A stretch of DNA of 64,000 nucleotides from Sorghum bicolor (GCF_000003195.3 NC_012873.2:41534061-41598060); one strand, 5' to 3'; shown: positions 22,911 to 34,948, counted from the first letter of the stretch. Numbers and translations are program-made. The notes: generated by a model not told the origin, from the sequence alone.

Positions 22911-25026
22911 TTGTTGTGTTTTCCGAGCACCCAAACCCTAATGTAATCTATCCGTATTCGGATCTGACCCAATTGCAATTATATACATGGATTATGCCTA
23001 CAAACTTCGATTTTGTTGCAAAAATTAACTGGTCTACTGCTCTACCTGCCCAATTTTTCTCCTAATTCAGTTTATTTTGATCCGCTGTCCAAATAGTCTT
23101 GTATTGAGTCATGTTCTGCTTAGATCCTAATTCCTTGGCCCTCTTTTCTTATAATCTAATGGTATGCTTTTAGTGCAAAATGGGTGTGTATTTAGGCCAA
23201 CTAGTGGCATGTATGTCTTTCTCTATGGAATTTAGTGTATTTCCTCATGTGCTGTGGTTCAGATCTTATGCTCATAACTTTTAAAGAAAAAAATTAGAAA
23301 TGCTAATGCCTTATTCGAAGTGATGGGATTTTGGAAACTGTACTTCTGCTGCTTCACCCCACTTGATTTGGCCAAGAAACAAATTTCCTGGATTCAATGA
23401 AATTCATTAACCACTTAGATTGGCAGCATTCCTTGGTTATAGTAGTATGTAACTCCATTACGCGGTGAAGGTTCCAGCTAAACTAGCACAAACGCTTTAA
23501 GAATTATTATTTAGTACAAATTTTGTTAGTACTGAAGCTATGCTTAGGAGATGGTATATCATGCTCAACCAGTTCCGAGCATGGATGAGTACTAATACAC
23601 CCTGTTATTAAGAAACCACAGTTTTAGAACCCATAAATGTGCAAAGCCATGGTTTAGTAAAAATGACGTTTAGGGTTTTAAAATTTTTGAAGGACTACAG
23701 TTTTAGCGATACTATGGTTTTCAAAACCTTCAAAACCATATAGTTTGTTGCATCCAAACACTTCATGGTGCTCCGGAACACCAAAGTATGTCACAAAACC
23801 ATGGTGTTTCTCTAAAACTTTTAAAATACTTCACATCCAAACATGGCCTTAGCTTTTGGAATCCAAGTGAGGGTCATACTTGAAGAGTTCCCATTACTGA
23901 TGAAATGTTCCATGGCTAAAATTAGTAAAAAAAAGTTGCTTGATCACTTAACGCATGCTATAAATGGTTGGTGGATTCTCATGGAAACTTGTAATCTCTT
24001 TTTTTTTTTGTGTACATCCTGGCTCCGCCTCGTATCTATTAACTTGTGTATTAAAAAAAAGCTCACTAGCTGTTGCTGTTGATTTATGTTATTTCTTGGG
24101 ATTAATTGACAAAACTCACTGGAACATCTCTAAGTTAGTTCTTGGTAATTTTTTAGTGGAATTCTTAGTATTAAAGAATTTTAGTTTACATCAGGAACCA
24201 GCGCGTAAGAAATTATTATCACGGTCACGGTTACCTCTGGGGAAAAAATACTGAGTTGGCAGTAACGCCGTGCCATTTTGATGTTTGATAGTTAAAGATG
24301 AAATATAACCATGTTACCATGGTTTTCAAACATCTTACTCTAAAATGTTTAGGGAAACTGTGATACTGTTTTCCACTTTGCTTGTGTAGCTGTTGACGTG
24401 AGCTGTGAGCATTGCCCTATTGCTTCTTTTAGTTGGTTTAAATGCACTCTGTTGCTCATGTTATTATGTGCAGTTTCTTTTTCTGTATTTTCATGCATTG
24501 CTTTTTAGATGCCAAATGAAGTGAGAAGTTCTCCACTACTATTCTTTGAACACAACTTTTGGTAACAGCTACACATTTTTTTAGTGAACATACATGATAG
24601 CAAGTTAAGAAACATGTAGGCAAATGAAGAAAATAAAACACCATGGAAGATGTGATCATTGTCACAGTCTTGTCCATCTGATATGCACTGCAAAAACTCT
24701 TCTCTGTGTTGAATGAAAAAATAGGTTTGAACAACTCTTGGCACTTTGGTTACTGGTCCGTAGAATAAGACCTTATCTTCTGGTACACTGAGCTCCTTTT
24801 GTTATATAGTGCATAATATTAGTGACCGAAGCAGTATGGTTATTATGGCATGGTGGCATTTTTTTACACTTATTAAAATTTCATCCTTCCTCTAGCTGAG
24901 TTGGTTACATGGTCTGAGTAGCACTCCTCAGGTCCTAAGTTCAACTTCCCGTGGGAGCGAATTTTAGGCTGGCGTTAAAAAAAATCCCCTCGTCTGTCCC
25001 ACGCCAAAGCACTTGTCTAAGGCTCC

Positions 25027-25096
25027 GCCCCAGTCATGGTCGTTCTCACATGGGCTTTGGTGCCCCAGTCATGGTCGTTCTCACATGGGCTTTGGT
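25027..25096. repeat. 35-bp tandem duplication in SINE
   Basis: Two identical 35-bp units (25027-25061, 25062-25096), each containing CAGTCATGGTCGTTCTCACA, lie in the body of the first SINE. Confidence 0.9.
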
Positions 25097-25147
25097 GCCA
25101 CTGTGTATGGGTGGGGCAGGGGCTCGGGAGGTTTTCTTAACCTACAT

Positions 25148-25434
25148 AAAAAAAAAACTCGGCCGGTGGGGGAAAGACCGCCCCCACGGTATTGCACTTA
25201 AGAGAGAAGATCTCAGTACCCCGACCGAGAAAACCCCCGAACCCCCGCCCCATCCGTACACAGGGAGACGTTACCCCGGGGTGTGGGCCGATCTCTTTAC
25301 CTGTGCTTTGGCCTGGGGCGAGCGAGGGGATTTTTTTAACCACAGCCTGAAATTCGCTCCCACGGGGATTTGAACTCAGGACCTGTGGAGTGCCGCTCGA
25401 GTGTCTTAGCCACTAGACCAAGCACCCTTTGGCC
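25148..25434 (-). mobile_element. tRNA-derived SINE inserted in inverted orientation
   Basis: On the minus strand it has an A box (TGGTCTAGTGGCTAAG, about 25420-25405), a B box (GGTCCTGAGTTCAAATCCC, about 25382-25363), the same GTGGGAGCGAATTTCAGG block and GC-rich body as the first SINE, and a terminal T run. A 14-bp duplication TTCTTAACCTACAT flanks it exactly (25134-25147, 25435-25448), proving insertion into the first SINE. Plant SINEs typically make such long duplications by L1-machinery integration. Confidence 0.88.
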
Positions 25435-25975
25435 TTCTTAACCTACATGAGAAGGTCTTTTTCTTAATGCAATGCCCAGGGGCTGTCATATCCCCGCAGG
25501 TTGAGTTTTTTTTAATAAGAAAATGAAGGGTTTTCCTTGTTTTGGTGAATGATTACATCAAATATGACATAAAATTGACTTTAAGAGTGAATTTGAGATG
25601 CTGAGCCCAGGGTAAAGTACCATGGCCAGTCAGAGTCTGGCCAGATCGCATAGGCTCAGCTTTCCTCTTCTTTCTTAAATGTGGCTGTTGGCTCTTATTT
25701 ACCTTCTTCACACTGAAACCTAAACTACTAAAGTAGTACTGCTGCTTAGTTATATCATCATCCTTTTATTCTTTCTGATTTTACTCTATTTTAAATTATT
25801 CGGTAACCTGGATCCCTGGCGCTCTTATATTTGTATGTGTTACCTTAGCTTCTGCTTGAAAAATTATATCTTCTCTATCCTTACAGTCTGACTCCGCCCT
25901 TCTTTTCTTTTATCATATCTGCAGGTACTCTAGGCCACTTTCTCATTAAGGTAGTACTGAGTTCCTTGCTTGACC

Positions 25976-26731
25976 ATGACTTCTGAAGATGGAGACATTT
26001 TGGCTCTTCTGTCTGAGCCAAGCCTAAAAGAAGAGCAACTTGAGGCTTCTGAATCTGATGATATATTTCCTGCTATTATGGAAGCCATTAAATCAAATAA
26101 GAATGTAGTTGAACTTTCACCTGAGGAAGCTGCCTGGGCAGATTCATGCTTCGTGCAGACTTCTGAACTGTCAGATGATGACTGGGGAGCGATGAGGAAT
26201 GCGTTGCTTGATGCCCTTGAAAGGCCAACAGAAAGTCCCGATGATATTTCAGGAAGTGCACATAATGCAATCTCAGAGGCAAAACTTCACTCCCTCCCTG
26301 CTGAAAACATTTGTGAGCATGGTGACATCCACATGGAGCAAATAAACAATTCCGATGATGACCAGGATGGAATTGAAGCATGTGAAATTGCTGATGTAAT
26401 CAGAGGTGCAGAAGAACATGGTAAGCAAATGGATAGTTATGTAGCAGAGGCAGGTGATGAGTTGGCTTCATCTGAAGTTCTTGAGCAGACCCAGTCAACA
26501 GGTTCTATATTTAGGGTTTGGGACCTGGAGGTACCTTTTTCTGATGATGATGATGGCGAGCTTGAACTCATTAAAGATCTGAAGAAGCTCCTCAAGGAGA
26601 AGGACAGCCTTCCAGAGGATGTATATCCAACTCTTCCTCCAGATGATGCAGCCAAACCCTTGAGCCAGATAAGCATCGATGAACTTGTGGCAGGCTTGAG
26701 CGACTTGTCAATACAGCGAGCCAATGAGTGA
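25976..26731 (+). CDS. Acidic plant protein of unknown function
   Basis: This intact 251-residue frame begins at ATG 25976, 52 bp after the proposed acceptor. The protein is strongly acidic, with SESDDIF, SELSDDDW and PFSDDDDGELELIKDLKKLL. A conserved-looking segment (about residues 36-75) reads LSPEEAAWADSCFV ... DDDWGAMRNALLDALE, and a short helical C-terminus reads ISIDELVAGLSDLSIQ. There is no signal peptide, membrane span or known catalytic motif. Codon use is balanced, with no stops or shifts, unlike surrounding transposon frames, so I regard it as a real host gene. The leader exon and intron upstream fit a grass gene with a long 5'UTR intron. It may be a regulatory or scaffold protein, but the sequence does not say. 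I do not recognise a named family. Confidence 0.75.
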   Translation: MTSEDGDILALLSEPSLKEEQLEASESDDIFPAIMEAIKSNKNVVELSPEEAAWADSCFVQTSELSDDDWGAMRNALLDALERPTESPDDISGSAHNAISEAKLHSLPAENICEHGDIHMEQINNSDDDQDGIEACEIADVIRGAEEHGKQMDSYVAEAGDELASSEVLEQTQSTGSIFRVWDLEVPFSDDDDGELELIKDLKKLLKEKDSLPEDVYPTLPPDDAAKPLSQISIDELVAGLSDLSIQRANE

Positions 26732-27029
26732 CTATTGTTTCTCAAATAGCTGTGTAGCACACCTTGGCCGTCCAGGTGATATTGTGTTTTTCTCTCAAGA
26801 GTGTGCGAATCACTTGGGATTTTAAAAACTTCAGGTTTAGGCTAACTGTTGTGTGCTGTCTGTTCGTTCTGTATGCGCTGTGTCTATTTCTGCTTAACTT
26901 GAAATCAGCACAAAAATGAAGATGTTTTGGTAGAATTCACGTTAGTATTTCCGTCTTTCTTTCTACTGTTGTGGACTCCTTCATAGGTCGCCACTATAGG
27001 CGCAGGGTGAGACGGCCAGCAGTGGCTAA
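26732..27029 (+). other. 3'UTR of the acidic-protein gene and short spacer
   Basis: T-rich sequence typical of a plant 3'UTR continues to about 26960. A LINE begins within about 100 bp. I see no canonical AATAAA signal. Confidence 0.4.
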
Positions 27030-30000
27030 GGCACCATATTTAGGAAATAAGGAATAGTTATGGAGGATTTTTGTTGCCTTCTGGAACAGGATTACGAGGA
27101 AGTGGCTAAAACAAGTTGAAATCGGTCATCCAATAGATCCTTCTACCATAAAACCAAATACCTTGCTGCTGACCTCAAAAGATGGCGTCGAGCCAAGCCC
27201 AAGCTTTCTGATGACCTAACCATGGTAGAAAACCGACTTCTCCAAGATCAAGCCAAACCACCTAATCAGCAAGACTTCGGGCTTCAACAACAACTCACAG
27301 ATCAGCATCACCAACTTCTTGCCAAGGATGAACAGTACCATCTCCAAAGAGCAAAGAAAAAACTGGGATCTTCAAGGAGACCGCAATACTTATTTCTTCC
27401 ACCAAGCCATTATCAGACGAACCAAGAAGAACAGGATCACATACCTTCAAAACTCCGACGGCTCTGACTCCACCACTCACGACCAACTTTCAGCTACACT
27501 TATAGCATATTTTCAAGAAATTTTCTCTACTCAAACACCTGTAACTCCTAATGTTCATCATGAAACTCCTAACCAGCTTACTGCAGGTATCAACGCAACG
27601 ACCATACAAAATGATCACAGTGATAACACCATTCAACCAGAAGAAGATGATGAACAAAATGCATCATTATGCACCAACTCAGTGTCGCAGATGCAGGAGC
27701 TCCATAGCATCATCAAAAACATGAGAAGCAATGCCTCCCCTGGTCTAGATGGGCTAAATGTAGCATTCTACAAATCTGCTTGGCCGTGGATATCCAAAGA
27801 TGTCCACAACCTAGTAACTAATTTCTATACGTTAGCCTTCATGCAATCGGAGATCAATCAAACCTTCATTGCTTTAATTCCTAAAAGGATTCAACCTAAA
27901 GTTCCTCAGGATTTTAGGCCCATTAGTCTGTGTAATATGATTTATAAGATTATTGCTGAATCCCTTGCTGATAGGCTCAAACCCCACCTACCTAATTTCA
28001 TTGGTCACTCACAAGCTGCTTTCATTAAGAACAAGCACATCTCCTCCAACATTATCATCACCCAGGAATCATCCATTCCTTCACCCTCAGGTCATGGAAT
28101 CAGCAAGCCTTCCTTCTTAAGCTTGATTTAGCAAAAGCCTTTGATAGGCTTGAATGGAATTTTGTTGCTGCAGCTCTCCAATGCATGGGCCTCCAAAGCC
28201 ACTTCATTTGTCTCATCCACGCCTGTATCTCCACTCCAACATTCTCCATCCTCATCAATGGCAAGCCCACTGTAGATTTCCACTCTCAGCGCGGAACCAG
28301 ACAAGGTTGTCCTCTCTCGCCTTACCTCTTTATTGTAGCCATTAATGAGCTCTGCATCACCTTACAACATGAATTGCAAAATTCTAACCTAGCAGGTGTC
28401 ACTCTCGGGCCCGAATGCCCATCATCTCACTCGCTTCTTTTTGCGGATGACCTAATTTTATGTGGACAAGCAACGGCGCAAAGAGGCTACTACCGTCAGT
28501 AATACCCTCCAAGAATTTTGCAACCGTTCGGGGCAGGTACCCAATTTAAATAAATCCGCTATTATGTTCAATAGGAATGTCAGTAACAATACTCAGGCCA
28601 CAATCAAGAATATTTTCCCGGTTCATGATCTTCTACCTAACACTTTGCATCTTAGTCACCCTATCATTTTCAACCATAATGACAAGAACAAGGCTTATAA
28701 TTTTATCATCAACAAATTCAGGCTAAGCTTAATACAGTCAAAGCCAATAAACTTAATCATGCTGGCCGACTAACTTACATCCAATCCGTTCTTTCCTCCA
28801 TCCCTGTCTATTATATGTCCACTATTCTTTTTTCTAAGACCTTTGTAGAGAAGATTACAATGATCATCAGAAGATTTTGGTGGACAGGTGTTCAAGAGGA
28901 CAACCCCACCTCTCCAATTGCCTTTAGATCTTGGGATGACATATGCCAAAGCAAGGAGAACGATGGACAAGGTATTAGAGACCTCTACACTGTGAATAAG
29001 AGACTCATTATCCATGCGGCATACAACATTGCCACTAACAAGATCCCTCTCCTCACCTCGGTTCTTAAAGTCAAATACTTTCCCAACTCCTCCTTTTGGA
29101 CTGCTAACAATTCGGGAACTAGATCCATTTGTTGGTCATCAGTCATGCAGGTCAAAACAGAGTTATGCACCAACTCAGTTTACTAGTTGCATTCAGGTAA
29201 TAGCTCAATCTGGTCCTCCCCTTGGTGCCCAATTTGGGACTCTATCCATGATCACATGATCTTACCGTTTACTCAATCCCCTCTGCCGGCCACGGTCTTT
29301 GATCTTTGGCAACCCAACTCCCACAACTGGAATGTTGATCTTATTGCTAACATCTTTGATGGCCAAGCTGTACAGGCAATTGTTGCAGTTCCCACAGTTG
29401 ACAACAACCAACACGACATTCTCAGATGGACTCCAGCCACTAATGGTCAATGCTTAGTTTAGAATGTCTATAGGTACCTAAGTAGTAAACAGACCATCCA
29501 ACTACCTCAACATGGATCCAGAAGCATCCTTCCCCAAGCTCATCTGATTCTTTAAAGAGCCTGGAAGACAAAGAACCTACTGCCTCTAATTAAAGCCTTC
29601 ACGTGGAGGCTCATTAGAAGAGCTCTTGCATCTGCAGATAGAGCATCAAGTATAGTATCCACATTGAAAAACATTGTACTACCTGTGGTGCTGTCGAGGA
29701 TGATGCCCACATCTTCTTCCACTGCCACTTGTCCCGGGCTGTTTGGTTATCGGTTGATCCACCCCATTGCACTAACAACCTACCACAAGAACAAGATGGA
29801 GTTTAACTCATACTGCAGGCCATTATCTCCAACTCCACATCTAATTGCTACACTAACAACTTTATGGTATTTATTGAAGGCAAGGAACGACCAAGCTTCC
29901 ATAGACAAATCTAGACTCCTACGCAGATACATCAAGCTATTGCTGCACAAATGGCACTACAGACTCATGGCCTACATCCAGAGACCAACTCTACAACAAC

Positions 30001-30292
30001 TAGTACAGGTTTCTCAATCAACCTTCCGGACTTGGACACCTCGGCCAATCACCTTCAGGACTTGGACACCTCGGCCAATCACCAATTGCTCAATCAACCC
30101 CCAACTACAACACTGGTGATCAGTAGCCATCGAATCCTAGCTACAACAAGCGCTACTCAATGATCTCAACCACTCCAGATGTCGGTAGGTATGAATTTAC
30201 CCAATGCAGATCTCATCCACACTAATCAGAGGGACACCAACCAACAATAATTAAACTACAATAATTCATGGCAAGGTATCCAAATTTCAAAT
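27030..30292 (+). mobile_element. L1-type LINE, 5' truncated, inactive
   Basis: Broken plus-strand frames give a nearly complete reverse transcriptase region: NWDLQGDRNTYFFHQ (about 27360), GLDGLNVAFYKS (about 27740), FRPISLCNMIYKI (about 27910), LDLAKAFDRLEWNF (about 28125, shifted frame), GTRQGCPLSPYLFIVA (about 28290) and FADDLILCGQA (about 28440) with the catalytic aspartates. The connection region (RRFWWTG near 28870, GIRDLYTVNKRLI near 28975) and C-terminal tail to about 30120 follow. Frameshifts occur near 28070, 28490 and 28770, and stops at about 29185 and 29460. ORF1 and the endonuclease are absent. It lies just downstream of, and in the same orientation as, the gene ending at 26731. 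A solo LTR interrupts or ends it at 30293. Confidence 0.88.
30024..30083. repeat. 30-bp tandem duplication in LINE tail
   Basis: Two copies of a unit containing GGACTTGGACACCTCGGCC lie end to end within the LINE 3' region. Confidence 0.8.
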
Positions 30293-31734
30293 TGAAAGGA
30301 TCAAGATGCCCAAGATGGGGGTGAATTGGGCTTCTCTAAAAATTTAAGCAACCTATAAGCCTCAATCAACCCTTGTGCCTAAATGTGTTCTAGAATAAAA
30401 GTTTTGCAACCTAGTTCCAATCCTATTCTATCATGACAATTCTAAGAATGTAAAATGCTCAAAGTAAATGCTAGAATGTAAAGGATGAGAGAAAGAGGAA
30501 CGTGGCGATGTTTTGCCGAGGCATCGGAGAGTCGCCACTCTCCACTAGTCCTCGTTGGAGCACCCGCGCAAGAGCCTTGCTCCCTCTTGGTTTGTGCAAG
30601 GACCAAGTGCTCTCTATGGGCTAATTCTTTGACACTCTATCGCGGTGAATCGCCCACAACCACTCACAAGCTTGACACGAGCCACCCACAAGAACTCTAG
30701 GTGATCTTTGTGTCTCCAATCATCACCGAACCGTCTAGGTGATGGCGATCACCAAGAGTAACAACCAAAGAACTCTCACTTGACCCAAACAAGGCTCTAG
30801 AGAGTGGTGGATGCACACTTGAACTCTTGGAACTCACTAGAGAAGGATCTCTCAAGAAATCACTCAATTCTCAATCCTCTCTAGGCTCTTGCTTCTCTCT
30901 TGCACCATAAGGTGTTTCTTAGCTGAACAAATGGGCAAGAGAGCTATCTTGGTTGTGGTGGAGGAGTATAAGTACTCCCCATCAAGTCCAAGGGCCGGCC
31001 ACACGAAATCAACAGAAATCGTATGCACTGGACGCACTTTATGTTGCACTGGACACACTCCACAAAGAGTCTGGTGCAACTCTAATGGCTAGCTGTACTT
31101 TGTAACACTGCTCGCACCGGACACTCTTCAACCGTCTGGTGTCCTCACCTGGGACTCGTCCGGTGAGAAAATAGTAGGGTCTGGTGTGTGCGTCTGGTGT
31201 GTAACCCTAGACACTTGGCACGCTGGCTCGACTCCTACATACACCGGACGCGCCAACAGTTACACTGCAGTGTCCGGTGCCAGCGTCCGTTGCCTTTTCT
31301 CAACCAACACTTCGTCGAATCACGAACTTTCCAAAATGAAGTTTGACTCTCTAGATCTAAAGACTTTCTCTGAGCTGTCTAGTGCTAGATTTATCAAGTG
31401 TGCACCACACCTAAGCCTAAAGCCTTGTCTAGGTCAAGCTACCCGTTCGATGCCCCCTTAATAGTACGATTAAAGGAAAAACAAAGTCCTAAACTACTCT
31501 AAGTACCCTTCAACTCCAAATGGCACTTAGATCTAGTCTAGTCTTGACGATGTCCAATAATTCTTTGAAAACCAAAAACGATTTCCACCATTAAGTAGGC
31601 ATGAATGACTTAGTCCATCATCACCATTACCATAATCTAACTCAAACGATTTTGCCGCTACAAAACACATGTTAGTCATAGTAATCACCATTGTCATTAA
31701 TCATTGGAACTCACTAGGGGCTTAGATGCTTTCA
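30293..31734 (-). mobile_element. Solo LTR, SIRE-like Copia
   Basis: Starts TGAAAGGATC and ends GATGCTTTCA, again the inverted orientation of a SIRE-type LTR, with a perfect 5-bp duplication CAAAT (30288-30292, 31735-31739). It holds CACYGGAC motifs at 31026-31300, including a pair at 31026 and 31047 spaced 21 bp. No internal region or partner LTR is present. Confidence 0.85.
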
Positions 31735-31771
31735 CAAATGCAGGGTATACAAATTGGGTGCACAACTACAC

Positions 31772-33409
31772 TGTTGACGGTCCTTAAGTATCAAATTTAA
31801 TTATTAAATAAACGAAGAAAAGGATCCAAATGAAATCAATATCCAGACTTAGGGTTTTATCTGACAGAATTTCACGAGTTTTGGTGTTTGTCTATTTCTG
31901 CAGGGGGTTATCAGGAAATACAGAAGAAAGGCCCATATGTCAGGATTACATAGAGATATTAACGTGCCACGCAATTATCTTACATCTAGAAAGACTCCAG
32001 AAGCCACGGGAACGAAGCGGAGGCGAAACAGGGCCTGGCCCTGGGCGCCCGCCCCCTGTTGGACTCCAATCAGGACACTCTTTTGGGATTTCGATCCACC
32101 GACCTAAAGGATCAAGGATAACCATTCAATCAATGTCAGTTTGATCCAACGACCCATATTCACTTGGAGGGACTATAAAACCAGACCCCCTGGCCCCTGG
32201 AGGAGAGAGCCTCTCAACCCTAATTCATTATTCCTCAAGGGAGAAGAAGCCTCTGATCAAGCCTAGAGCCACCACATCAATTAGATATCTAGATTAGCAT
32301 AGCTACATAGGATTAGAACTAGAAGGAGTCAATCTTCGATTGGTTTCCGGATCTGTCAAGAGGATTCTTGGTAATTCTCTATTGTTCTTCAATTGTTCAT
32401 CTTTGTTCTTCAATATTATGAATATGACTTTGTTCTACTTCAACATATTGCTTATGACTTTGCTCTACTTGTTTATGTTCAAGATTATATTGTTCTTAGT
32501 TTATCATAGTTATATACTTGGCATAGTTAGATTGGAATTATATACATGTTTAGGATCGTATAGCGTTTATCCATCGGATCCATGGGTAAATGATAGATAT
32601 TGTGTAGGCGTGGTGCTTATACCGTATTTATCTGCGATTGTACCCAATATGCCAGATCGTGGGGTAGTTCGTGATAGTGACAGCTTCATTGATTCTTATA
32701 TAGTCCCCCTCTCGTGTATTGGGCTGGCAGAGCAACATTATTACAGGGAAGTGATTGCGATGTTTCTCATTTTCCTTGCTAATATCACTATGCATGGGCG
32801 TAGTCCTTTCTCGCAATGATTGCTAAGTATGCTTGCACTAACTATGATAATGCTAGACTGTATAGTTGAGAATAACTTAGAAAATATTCTTGTAGTTCGT
32901 TCTAATACCATGCTAATGACTTGCTAGAATATCTAATTGAGGTGCTTATCATATTTATATGTGGCTAAGTTATGCTTATCAGATTAATTATCTTTGTCAC
33001 TATTCATTACTTTATATATCCTTTAATGTGACACTTATCCCTATACGAAAGAGTTAGATAAATGTTCTCAATTATACATGCAATGATAGATACTCAATCT
33101 TATATTTCATTCTATAATCAAACACTGATGGTTACTAATCCCTTCCCAGTGGTAAAAATATAAATAACGATACCTGGAATACTTCCCGGTTAAAATGCTA
33201 CATCGGTATTAATCTGTGCGCTTGTAGATCCCATTTGTTATTTATCTAGATGAGCAATTGCATATTTCAATACCGCGTCTTTCATGTCATGCTGGGGATG
33301 ACAACTTGGCTTAAGTGGCATGGGAGATAGGTTTGGCATTTTTGGCACCGTTATCAGAATTAGAAAACTGTCTACTTTTAGTAGTGATGTTAAGAATACC
33401 CAACAAGCA
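31772..33409 (+). repeat. 5' LTR of Gypsy element
   Basis: Starts TGTTGACGG and ends CAACAAGCA just before a PBS-like site. A TATA box lies at 32174-32180, followed by CCCTGGCCCCTGG and a leader-like stretch. The 159-codon frame at 32340-32819 lies in the LTR, is rich in F, L and I, and matches nothing I recognise; I treat it as non-coding. No direct 3' copy of this LTR is in the window. Confidence 0.65.
32174..32180 (+). promoter_or_regulatory. TATA box in Gypsy LTR
   Basis: TATAAAA in context GACTATAAAACCAG, in the middle of the LTR as expected for U3/R. Confidence 0.6.
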
Positions 33410-33414
33410 TTTTT

Positions 33415-33427
33415 TGGCGCCGTTGCC
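33415..33427 (+). other. Primer binding site
   Basis: TGGCGCCGTTGCC lies five bases after the LTR end. This is the PBS typical of Athila/Tat Gypsy elements in plants. A weaker relative (TTGGCACCGTTATC) occurs 74 bp upstream, perhaps a duplication. Confidence 0.7.
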
Positions 33428-33565
33428 AGGGAGGGTTGATTACTAATCATGAATGAATATAGAATTTTGAGTTATCATTCGCATCACTAATATGATTGAG
33501 CTTATCAATTCTCTCATACAGTTTTACCCCAATATTTTTCTATTTTATCTTATACAGGGTAATGT

Positions 33566-34920
33566 ATGAATAGAAGACATTTTCTAGGAAATTTTGTTGA
33601 CAATCCCCAAGCATTATTTAGAAAAACTAGAGCCAAGCTCAAGAAGAGATCATCAACACTTCAGCAAAAAGCTTCATCCAATCAAGAAGATCACCAGAAC
33701 TTGTCTTTAGAATTCGAAGCCATGGCGAACAAATCAATCTGCGAGTTCTCAGCTCTCACTACGGACAACATCCGTACTGGACTCGCTGCAGATATCGACG
33801 GCAACTTTGAGGTCAATCCTGGACTTATCAACATGGTGCAATCTAACCAGTTCTGTGGGAAGGCGCATGAAGATGCTAGTGCTCATCTCCAACACTTTCT
33901 GGAGATTTGCATCACATTCACCATATCAGGAGTCCCCAGAGATGCTATACTACTTCGCCTCTTCCCATTCTCACTGTTAGGAAGAGCGAAGCAGTGGTTC
34001 TACGCTACAAAGGAGAAGAATACTACGTGGGCACTCTGCTCAACAAACTTTCTGGCTAAGTTCTTTCCCATGGGCAAGACCAATGCTCTCCGTGGGAAAA
34101 TTACAAGTTTTCAGCAACAACATGATGAATCTGTTCCAGAAGCATGGGAGCGCTTCCAAGACTACATCCTAGAATGTCCCCATCATGGAATGGAGAGTTG
34201 GCTACTGATGCAGACATTTTATCATGGGCTCGGCAACAGTGCCCGAGAGACCATGGATGCTGCAGCTGGAGGAGCATTCTTATCGCTTACCATACCACAA
34301 GCCACAGCTCTTGTGGAGAAGATGGTGTCCAACCAAAGCTGGAATGAAGAGAGGACCCAAACATGCAAGAGAGGTGGAGGTATGCATCAGCTCAAGGAGG
34401 TAGACATGCTATCTGCAAAGCTAGACCTGCTCATGAAGAAGCTCGAAGATAGAGCTAGAGATAAGAAAGAAGTTATGCACATCTACGACTCTCACATGAC
34501 TTGTGAGGACTGTGGAGATACTGGACACTCAGGCAATCACTGCCCTGAGATGCTTGAGGATGTGAACTACATCAACAATAACAACAACAACTACTACAAC
34601 CGTCCTCAACAAAATCAAGGTTGGAATCAACAGAGGCCTAACTACTCAGGTAATTATCAAGGTAACAATTCTTACAACAATAATAATAATTTTCCACCTC
34701 TGACAGAGTTAGTGTCTAATCAAGGAAAGCTAATGGATAACCTATCTAAGAAATTGGCATCTAATGATAAATGCTAGAAAATATAAATAATAGAATGGAT
34801 AATTTCTCTACTGCCATCAAGAATCAAATTAGCTTTAATAAAATGATTGAATCTCAGTTAAATCAATTAGCTGTTGCTGTTCCTACTACTAACCCCGGTA
34901 TACCATCTTAACCGGAAGGA
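33566..34920 (+). pseudogene. Gypsy gag
   Basis: The open frame to 34777 encodes 403 residues. The retrotransposon gag core covers about residues 95-245 (LFPFSLLGRAKQWFYATKE, then FLAKFFPMGKTNALRGKI and WERFQDYILECPHHGM). A CCHC zinc knuckle, CEDCGDTGHSGNHCPE, is at about residues 312-327, followed by an Asn-rich tail. The natural frame shifts at about 34765, apparently by loss of one A, and continues as MLENINNRMDNFS in another frame to a TAA near 34910. Gag assembles the virus-like particle and binds RNA through the knuckle. The upstream 53 residues before MANKS may be leader rather than protein. Confidence 0.85.
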
Positions 34921-34948
34921 TTAGAATCTACAAATCTTGTAGACATGT

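Larger units (their letters stand above)
24890..25517 (+). mobile_element. tRNA-derived SINE, split by a second SINE
   Basis: It has a pol III A box (TAGCTGAGTTGG, 24893-24904) and a B-box-like AGTTCAACTTC (about 24938), followed by GTGGGAGCGAATTTTAGG and a GC-rich body. It resembles grass Au-like SINEs. A second SINE at 25148-25434 interrupts it; the first resumes GAGAAGGTCTTTTTCTTAATG at 25449 and ends near the T-run at about 25515. A perfect 35-bp tandem duplication lies at 25027-25096. Confidence 0.75.
22875..25924 (+). other. Large 5'UTR intron
   Basis: The proposed intron of 3050 bp starts GTATGC and ends TATCTGCAG at 25924, after a pyrimidine-rich tract. It contains a (CCCTT)5 run at its start, unremarkable AT-rich sequence from 23000 to 24880, and two nested tRNA-derived SINEs. 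Further internal exons cannot be excluded. Confidence 0.45.

Noticed and set aside
24893..25420. tRNA genes (A and B boxes at 24893 and near 25405)
   Set aside because: The boxes sit in SINE bodies; no cloverleaf with acceptor stem and anticodon arm is present, and one copy is flanked by a 14-bp target duplication.
32340..32819. 159-codon ORF as a gene
   Set aside because: It lies inside the Gypsy LTR and leader, is a low-complexity hydrophobic translation of AT-rich DNA, and has no recognisable domain.
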